A stretch of DNA of 11,747 nt from Pseudomonadota bacterium (GTDB lineage: Bacteria > Pseudomonadota > Alphaproteobacteria > UBA828 > JAPUJA01), in assembly GCA_027296525.1 (NCBI GenBank), contig JAPUJA010000264.1:1-11747 (forward strand), in the 5' to 3' direction. The stretch's first letter is position 1. Each line of letters starts with the position of its first letter. The position numbers and the translations under genes were made by a program. The notes below the pieces were generated by a model. The model saw only the letters and a list, made by a program, of their open reading frames with translations, was not told the DNA's origin and did not search any database. Positions 7,576-11,747 of this stretch are shown here, piece after piece.

Positions 7576-7756
7576 GGGCTCGCCCGGCCTCTGTCGTCAT
7601 ATCGGCTTCCCCGACGTTCCGGCCGTTGATTTCTCCCTATCAGGGATACCCCCGCAGCAGGACCGCCATGAGCGCCCGCGCGCCTCAAGGCTCGCCTCCG
7701 AGGCCGGTCGTGTCGGGGCCACCTTCGCCATGGACAGACGAGAAGAGTGGCGCTAA

Positions 7757-7785
7757 TTTCGGAAAACTTAATTGCGAATGATTAT
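7757..7785 (+). promoter_or_regulatory. Candidate promoter of the iron-uptake operon
   Basis: TTTCGG (7757-7762) and GATTAT (7780-7785) are 17 bases apart and match the -35 and -10 consensus at 3 and 4 of 6 positions. Both fall in the AT-rich island, and the -10 would lie inside the Fur box, the expected arrangement for Fur repression. The matches are weak; TTGCGA (7772-7777) with TTAAAC (7795-7800), also 17 apart, is an alternative. Confidence 0.25.
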
Positions 7786-7798
7786 CATTCTTAATTAA
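7768..7798. promoter_or_regulatory. Fur box (iron-responsive operator)
   Basis: The core AATGAT-T-ATCATT (7777-7789) is a perfect palindrome and differs from the centre of the classical Escherichia coli Fur consensus only at the middle base. The 19-base window 7774-7792 matches that consensus at 14 of 19 positions. Outer arms TTAATT (7768-7773) and AATTAA (7793-7798) extend the symmetry to 31 bases, interrupted only by three bases on each side (GCG and CTT). It lies about 95 bases before the fbpA start and no other gene is near, so it probably represses fbpABC when iron is sufficient. Confidence 0.8.
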
Positions 7799-7890
7799 AC
7801 CCTTCTAAGCCCCAAAAGGAGGCCGAAGGAACGGATAAGCAGAGCGTCGCCCGGTCTATGGGCCGGACCCGCCGGAAGAGCGGTCATCGG

Positions 7891-8913
7891 ATGAAACCCA
7901 CGATAGGAGCATTCTTCTTAGGTCTTCTTGCCCTCGGCTTTGGCGCCGAGGCGTTCGCGGCGGAGGAGGTGAATGTCTATTCCGCGCGCAAGGAAGAGCT
8001 CATCAAGCCGATGTTCGACAAATTCACGGCCAAGACCGGGATCGCCGTGAACTTCGTGACCGATGAGGCGGATAAGCTCATCGCGCGCCTGAAGAGCGAG
8101 GGGGCGAACAGCCCGGCGGACGTGTTTCTCACGGTCGATATCGGGCGTATCGCGCGGGCCCGGGAGGCGGGATTGCTCCAGCCGATCCGCTCGGAGCTGC
8201 TTGAAGCGAACATACCGGCGAGCCTGCGCGACGCCCAGGGCTATTGGTTCGGGCTTTCGAAACGGGCCCGCGTCATCTTCTATGCGTTCGATCGCGTGAG
8301 CCCGGAGGCGCTTTCCAGCTATGAGGGTCTGGCCGACGAAAAGTGGCGCGGGCGTATCTGCATCCGCTCGTCGAACAATGTCTACAACCAGTCTCTCGTG
8401 GCCTCGTTGATCGCGGTTCATGGCATCGAGGCGACCGAGGCGTGGGCGAGCGCCTTGGTGGGCAACTTTGCGCGCGATCCGGCGGGCGGCGACACCGATC
8501 AACTGCGTGCGGTGGCGGCGGGCGAATGCGATATCGCGCTCGCCAACACCTATTACTATGGCCGCCTGATGGCTTCCGATGATCCCGACGACCGCGAGGT
8601 CGTCGAGCGCGTGGGCGTGTTCTTTCCCAATCAGGAAGACCGTGGCGTCCATGTCAATGTGAGCGGCGGCGGGGTCACGGCGGCCGCGCCGCATCGTGAC
8701 AACGCGGTCCGGCTGCTCGAGTTCCTCTCGAGCGACGCGGTGCAAGCGATGTACGCCGAGGTCAATCACGAGTTTCCCGTGAAGCCGGGCATCGCCCTTT
8801 CGCCCATCGTCGCGGCGTGGCAGGGGTTCCGCGAGGATGACCGTAACCTCGGGGTTCTCGGGGAGCTCAACGCCGAGGCCGTGCGGCTTATGGACCGGGC
8901 GGGCTGGCAGTAA
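7891..8913 (+). CDS. fbpA: Periplasmic ferric-iron-binding protein of an ABC importer (FbpA/FutA-like)
   Basis: Periplasmic solute-binding protein that captures ferric iron and delivers it to the FbpB permease. From the ATG at 7891 it has 340 residues and starts with a Sec signal peptide (MKPTIGAFFLGLLALGFG, cleavage near AFA-AEE at 23/24). Iron-ligand tyrosines in family positions are visible: Y30 in VYSAR, Y165 in SSNNVYNQS, and the run Y221-Y223 in NTYYYGRL; GVHVNVSGGGV (252-262) is also characteristic. This pattern resembles the FutA/FbpA clade that binds iron largely through tyrosines. GGAAGAG lies ten bases upstream; an in-frame ATG at 7858 would put an Arg-rich stretch (GRTRRKSGHR) before the signal peptide, with no ribosome site. 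The Fur box upstream supports iron over other substrates of this fold. Confidence 0.92.
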   Translation: MKPTIGAFFLGLLALGFGAEAFAAEEVNVYSARKEELIKPMFDKFTAKTGIAVNFVTDEADKLIARLKSEGANSPADVFLTVDIGRIARAREAGLLQPIRSELLEANIPASLRDAQGYWFGLSKRARVIFYAFDRVSPEALSSYEGLADEKWRGRICIRSSNNVYNQSLVASLIAVHGIEATEAWASALVGNFARDPAGGDTDQLRAVAAGECDIALANTYYYGRLMASDDPDDREVVERVGVFFPNQEDRGVHVNVSGGGVTAAAPHRDNAVRLLEFLSSDAVQAMYAEVNHEFPVKPGIALSPIVAAWQGFREDDRNLGVLGELNAEAVRLMDRAGWQ

Positions 8914-8916
8914 GTG

Positions 8917-8936
8917 CCGGCGCCCGGTGGGGCCGG
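8917..8936 (+). other. Compact hairpin directly after the fbpA stop
   Basis: Three bases past the TAA, CCGGC (8917-8921) pairs with GCCGG (8932-8936) and CCC (8923-8925) with GGG (8929-8931), leaving one bulged G and a three-base GGT loop. All eight pairs are G-C and no T-run follows. Stable stem-loops between binding-protein and permease genes of ABC importers are known to favour the binding-protein transcript, as at malE-malF, and that is the likely role here. Confidence 0.45.
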
Positions 8937-8999
8937 ACCCTCTGATGATCCAAGGCTCCGCCGGGAAGTCGACGCGCCGCGCTGGAGGTTAGACGAGCC

Positions 9000-10691
9000 G
9001 TGTCCCACATCGATCTGAGCTTTCCAGGGCGCCCGGCGTCGTTCACTCGGCGCCGCGGGTTCAGCGGATGGAGCGTGATCGCCGTCATCGCCGCGCTCGT
9101 CATCGCCGTCCCGGTGCTCGTGGTGTTTGCTCACGTCTTCGTTCCCTCCGGCGAGGTGTGGCGCCATCTCGCCTCGACGGTGCTCGGACGTTATCTGACG
9201 AACAGCTTTTGGCTCATTCTCGGCGTGGGCGCGGGCACCTTCGCCATCGGGGTGGGCACCGCCTGGCTCGTTACCATGTGCCGGTTCCCCGGGCGGCGCA
9301 TCTTCGAGATCGCGCTCATTCTTCCGCTCGCGGTGCCGACCTACGCGATCGCCTTCGCCTATGCCGGGCTCTTCGAGTTCGCGGGCCCGGTCCAGACGGC
9401 GCTGCGCGAAGCCTTCGGCTGGTCGCGCATGGACTATTGGTTTCCTGAGATCCGCTCCCTCGGGGGCGCGATCTTCGTGATGACCCTCGTGCTCTACCCC
9501 TACGTCTATCTGCTCGCGCGCGCGGCGTTTCTCGAGCAGTCCGTCTGCGTGCTCGAAGTGGCGCGAACCCTTGGCCGTTCGCCGTGGCAATGCTTTACCG
9601 GGATCGCCCTGCCGCTGGCCCGGCCGGCGATCGCCACCGGTCTCGCGCTTGCCCTCATGGAGACCCTGGCCGATTTCGGCACGGTCGCCTATTTCGGGGT
9701 CGACACCTTTACCACCGGGATCTACCGCACTTGGTTCGGATTGGGTAATCCGCCGGCCGCGGCCCAGCTCGCGGCGCTCCTGCTGGGGTTCGTGTTCGTG
9801 CTGATTGCGCTCGAACGGTTGTCGCGGGGGCGCGCGCGATTTCATCACACGAGCGGCCGCTACCGGCCGTTGCCGCGCTTCGAGCTCGCCGGCACGCGCG
9901 CCGGGCTTGCCCTGCTCGCCTGCCTCACGCCGCTCGCGCTCGGCTTCTTCCTGCCGGGAGGCCAGCTCCTCGTCTGGTCGGTCGAGACGGCGGATCGAAT
10001 GATCGACATGCGTTTCCTGGGGCTCGCCGCGAACAGCCTGATGCTCGCGGCAATCACGGCGGCGCTCGCGGTCATGATCGGCGTGCTCATCGCCTACGCG
10101 AAGCGCTTGAGACCCACCTGGACCATCAAAATCTCCGCACGCGTCGTGGCGCTTGGCTACGCCGTGCCCGGCTCGGTCATCGCGGTGGGCGTGCTCGTGC
10201 CGCTCGCCTGGCTGGACAATGTGATCGACGGCTTCATGCGCGCCCAGTTCGATCTGTCCACCGGGCTGATCATGAGCGGTACCATCGCCGCGCTCGTGTT
10301 CGCGTATCTCGTGCGGTTCTTGGCGATTTCCTTGAACACGGTGGAAGCCAGCCTCGCCAAGGTCACGCCCTCGATGGATGATGCCGCCCGTACCCTTGGG
10401 TGTGGCCCGGGCAAGGCGTTCCGCCGCGTGCATGCGCCGATCATCTGCGGAAGCCTGCTCACGGCCTCTCTCCTGGTCATCGTCGACGTCTTGAAGGAGC
10501 TGCCAGCCACCTTGATTCTCCGCCCCTTCAACTTCAACACCCTCGCGGTCAGAGCCTATGAGCTTGCCGCGGACGAGCGCCTGACCGATTCCGCGAGTTC
10601 GGCCCTGGCGATCGTCGTCGCCGGCATCCTGCCCGTGGCGCTCTTGAGCCGCGCGGTCGCCGCTTCGCGTCCCGGCGGCGTTCGGACATAA
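9000..10691 (+). CDS. fbpB: Fused two-domain ferric-iron ABC transporter permease (FbpB-like)
   Basis: Inner-membrane permease of the ferric-iron importer, 563 residues, with two permease halves fused in one chain as usual for this family, so no second permease gene is needed. About twelve hydrophobic segments are visible, starting near residue 25. Each half carries the EAA loop that docks to the ATPase: EVARTLGRSPWQ through LARP (186-209) in the first, DAARTLGCGPGKAF through HAP (461-480) in the second. The motif KELPATLILRPF (499-510) is typical of iron and related binding-protein-dependent permeases. It starts at GTG 9000 with GGAGG (8984-8988) eleven bases upstream. The 86-base gap after fbpA holds a hairpin; fbpC begins eleven bases after the stop. 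Confidence 0.93.
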   Translation: MSHIDLSFPGRPASFTRRRGFSGWSVIAVIAALVIAVPVLVVFAHVFVPSGEVWRHLASTVLGRYLTNSFWLILGVGAGTFAIGVGTAWLVTMCRFPGRRIFEIALILPLAVPTYAIAFAYAGLFEFAGPVQTALREAFGWSRMDYWFPEIRSLGGAIFVMTLVLYPYVYLLARAAFLEQSVCVLEVARTLGRSPWQCFTGIALPLARPAIATGLALALMETLADFGTVAYFGVDTFTTGIYRTWFGLGNPPAAAQLAALLLGFVFVLIALERLSRGRARFHHTSGRYRPLPRFELAGTRAGLALLACLTPLALGFFLPGGQLLVWSVETADRMIDMRFLGLAANSLMLAAITAALAVMIGVLIAYAKRLRPTWTIKISARVVALGYAVPGSVIAVGVLVPLAWLDNVIDGFMRAQFDLSTGLIMSGTIAALVFAYLVRFLAISLNTVEASLAKVTPSMDDAARTLGCGPGKAFRRVHAPIICGSLLTASLLVIVDVLKELPATLILRPFNFNTLAVRAYELAADERLTDSASSALAIVVAGILPVALLSRAVAASRPGGVRT

Positions 10692-10702
10692 TCACTGGTG
10701 TC

Positions 10703-11293
10703 ATGACCGCGCTCGCCCTCACGCAGATAAGCCACGCCTTCGGCGGAACGCAAGTGCTGCACGACGTCACGCTCGAGCTTTCCGCGGGCGAGGTGGTGTG
10801 TCTGTTGGGGCCCTCGGGCTGCGGTAAGACGACGACGCTTCGCGTTGCCGCCGGACTCGAGCCGGTGCAGACCGGCACGGTCTCCATCGACGACCAACAG
10901 GTCGCGGGCGGCGGCATGGCCGAGCTCGCGCCCGAGGAGCGCCGGGTCGGCCTCGTCTTCCAAGATTACGCGCTTTTTCCCCACCTCACGGTGCTCGGCA
11001 ACGTCGCCTTCGGCTTGCGCCGGCTGCCCTTGACCGAACGGCACCGGCGTGCCCGGGCGGTTCTCGAGCAGGTCGGTATGTCCCATACCGCCGAGAGCTA
11101 TCCCCACATGCTGTCCGGCGGCGAGCGAGACGCGTTGCTGCTCGCTCGCCCGCGCGCTCGCGCCGGAGCCCGCGGTCATGCTTCTCGACGAGCCCTTCTC
11201 CAATTTGGACGTTGTCTTGAGGGCCGAGATCCGCGACGAGACCCTTCGCCTCTTGAAGGCGACGGGCACGGCCACGCTGCTCGTCACCCATGA
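10703..11293 (+). CDS. fbpC: FbpC-like ATPase, N-terminal part, frame breaks after the signature motif
   Basis: N-terminal part of the cytoplasmic ATP-binding subunit that would power the FbpAB importer. Visible in order are Walker A GPSGCGKT (36-43), the Q-loop VFQDYALFP (Q87) and the signature LSGGE (137-141). From about residue 147 the protein stops resembling an ABC ATPase (Arg-rich, no Walker B) and runs 50 codons to a stop at 11293, while the missing Walker B, H-loop and C-terminal domain follow in another frame from 11145. As read, this 196-residue product cannot hydrolyse ATP normally. ATG 10703 lies eleven bases after fbpB with only a weak ribosome site, suggesting coupling. Homologous sequence ends near 11140; the tail to 11293 is a frameshift artefact. 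Confidence 0.85.
   Translation: MTALALTQISHAFGGTQVLHDVTLELSAGEVVCLLGPSGCGKTTTLRVAAGLEPVQTGTVSIDDQQVAGGGMAELAPEERRVGLVFQDYALFPHLTVLGNVAFGLRRLPLTERHRRARAVLEQVGMSHTAESYPHMLSGGERDALLLARPRARAGARGHASRRALLQFGRCLEGRDPRRDPSPLEGDGHGHAARHP
11141..11148 (+). other. Likely frameshift site in fbpC: CTCG direct repeat
   Basis: CTCGCTCG is a tandem pair of a 4-base unit exactly where the fbpC frame changes. Removing one unit joins the two frames and gives LSGGERDALLLARALAPEP, with the expected spacing between the signature and LARALAPEP. The restored text still lacks the common QRVA, although the bases CGCGTTGCT in a third frame read RVA, so more than one small indel is possible. Confidence 0.6.
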
Positions 11294-11747
11294 CGCGGAG
11301 GAGGCGATGTTCATGGCCGATCGCATCGCGCTCATGCGTTTGGGGCGGATCATTCAGGAGGGTCCGCCGGCTGAGCTTTACACCCATCCCAAGGACGCCT
11401 TCATCGCGCGTCTCTTCGGCGAGCTCAATCGCATGACCGGGGTGGTGCATGAAGGCGCGGTGACGACCCCGCTCGGTTCGTTTCCGACCGGCGCGATGGG
11501 CGAGGACGAGCCGGTCGAGGTGCTGCTCCGGCACGAGGCGATCCAGCTCGCCGACGGGCCGGACGGGATATCGGGGCGCTCGGTGAACGCCTCGGTCGTC
11601 GGGGTCCATCTGCTCGGCCCGAGCAGCCTCGTCGACCTTCGGCTGGAGAGTTCGAACCAGGTGCTGCGCGCCCGGGTCCCCCGCCGGGCCGCGCCGCCGG
11701 TCGGGGCGCGCGTGCGGGTTGGGGTCGATCCCGCAGACAGCTTGATC
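11145..11747 (+). CDS. fbpC: FbpC-like ATPase, C-terminal part, out of frame with the first part and cut by the window end
   Basis: Continuation of the fbpC ATPase in a frame shifted by one base. Open reading from 11145 begins LARALAPEP, then shows Walker B VMLLDEPFSNLD (Asp codon 11187-11189, catalytic Glu 11190-11192), the H-loop LLVTHDAEEA (His codon 11289-11291), RLGRIIQEGPPAELYTHP, and a C-terminal regulatory domain of the TOBE type (from about GVVHEG to RVRVGVDPADSLI). No stop occurs in 201 codons to the window edge. Joined to the first part it makes about 347 residues, close to a complete FbpC. No ribosome site is visible for independent translation; the first ATG in this frame is at 11178, inside Walker B, so it is not a separate gene. 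Confidence 0.8.

Larger units (their letters stand above)
7526..7890. other. Intergenic region between scpB and the iron-uptake operon
   Basis: This 365-base stretch holds no gene I can support. In order it contains the GC hairpin (7543-7575); a 13-base inverted repeat TCCCT-ATC-AGGGA (7634-7646); an unconvincing 37-codon open frame (7668-7781); an AT-rich island from about 7753 to 7805 centred on the Fur box (7768-7798); and a perfect AAGGAGG (7816-7822) with no start codon at a usable distance. In many alphaproteobacteria tatA follows scpB; I see no trace of it here. Confidence 0.7.

Noticed and set aside
7668..7781. A 37-codon open frame starting MSARAPQGSPPR with AGGA five bases upstream
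   Set aside because: Proline-rich, no recognisable family, and its stop lies inside the Fur box, so it is more likely chance in regulatory DNA.
7858..7890. fbpA start at ATG 7858 giving a twin-arginine-like N-region (RTRRKSG)
   Set aside because: The residues after RR do not fit the Tat consensus, no ribosome site precedes it, and ATG 7891 begins a normal Sec signal peptide.
8766..10433. A 555-codon open frame antisense to fbpB and the end of fbpA
   Set aside because: It is a mirror frame of a GC-rich gene, composed of His/Arg/Glu/Gly-rich text with no recognisable domain, while the opposite strand encodes a clear permease with EAA loops.
11178..11747. Separate short gene beginning at ATG 11178
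   Set aside because: It would start inside Walker B and lacks its own ribosome site; it is the second half of fbpC after a frame change.

Overview
The window looks like ordinary, GC-rich alphaproteobacterial chromosome. The evidence is the block erpA / dgt-argS-SPOR-nagZ-(M50 protease)-scpA-scpB, a gene order I recognise from alphaproteobacteria, and the family-typical wording of the Dgt, ArgRS and ErpA proteins. A classical Fur-type palindrome in front of the iron operon hints at a lineage using canonical Fur (for example Rhodospirillales-like) rather than the RirA/Irr system of rhizobia; that placement is inference. I see no mobile element, CRISPR array, tRNA or rRNA.

Layout. (1) 9-368, minus strand: erpA, an A-type Fe-S carrier, facing away from the rest. 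(2) 369-502: a short divergent intergenic region with a candidate erpA promoter. (3) 503-7525, plus strand: seven genes packed with overlaps or no gap: dgt (dNTP triphosphohydrolase), argS (arginyl-tRNA synthetase), a SPOR-domain membrane protein, nagZ (peptidoglycan-recycling glucosaminidase, apparently starting at TTG), a site-2-protease-like M50 membrane protease, scpA and scpB (condensin partners). The stop/start junctions (TAATG, TAAATG, TGATG, ATGA) suggest one translationally coupled operon joining nucleotide pool control, cell-wall recycling, septal peptidoglycan binding and chromosome segregation. (4) 7526-7890: a regulatory intergenic region with a strong hairpin just after scpB and, further on, an AT-rich island carrying a near-perfect Fur box. 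(5) 7891-11747, plus strand: a ferric-iron ABC importer: periplasmic binding protein (fbpA), fused two-domain permease (fbpB) and ATPase (fbpC).

How the second operon works: FbpA captures ferric iron in the periplasm, FbpB (two permease halves in one chain) forms the channel, and FbpC powers it; the Fur box predicts repression when iron is plentiful. A compact hairpin directly after the fbpA stop could raise the amount of binding protein relative to permease. The most notable anomaly is in fbpC: the reading frame breaks just after the LSGGE signature, at a CTCGCTCG direct repeat, and homology resumes in another frame to the window edge. Either the ATPase is a pseudogene or the sequence has an error there.

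I found no convincing undescribed system. The points worth following are the fbpC frame break, the Fur palindrome with outer symmetric arms, the post-fbpA hairpin, the nagZ TTG start, and the absence of tatABC after scpB, where many alphaproteobacteria carry it.
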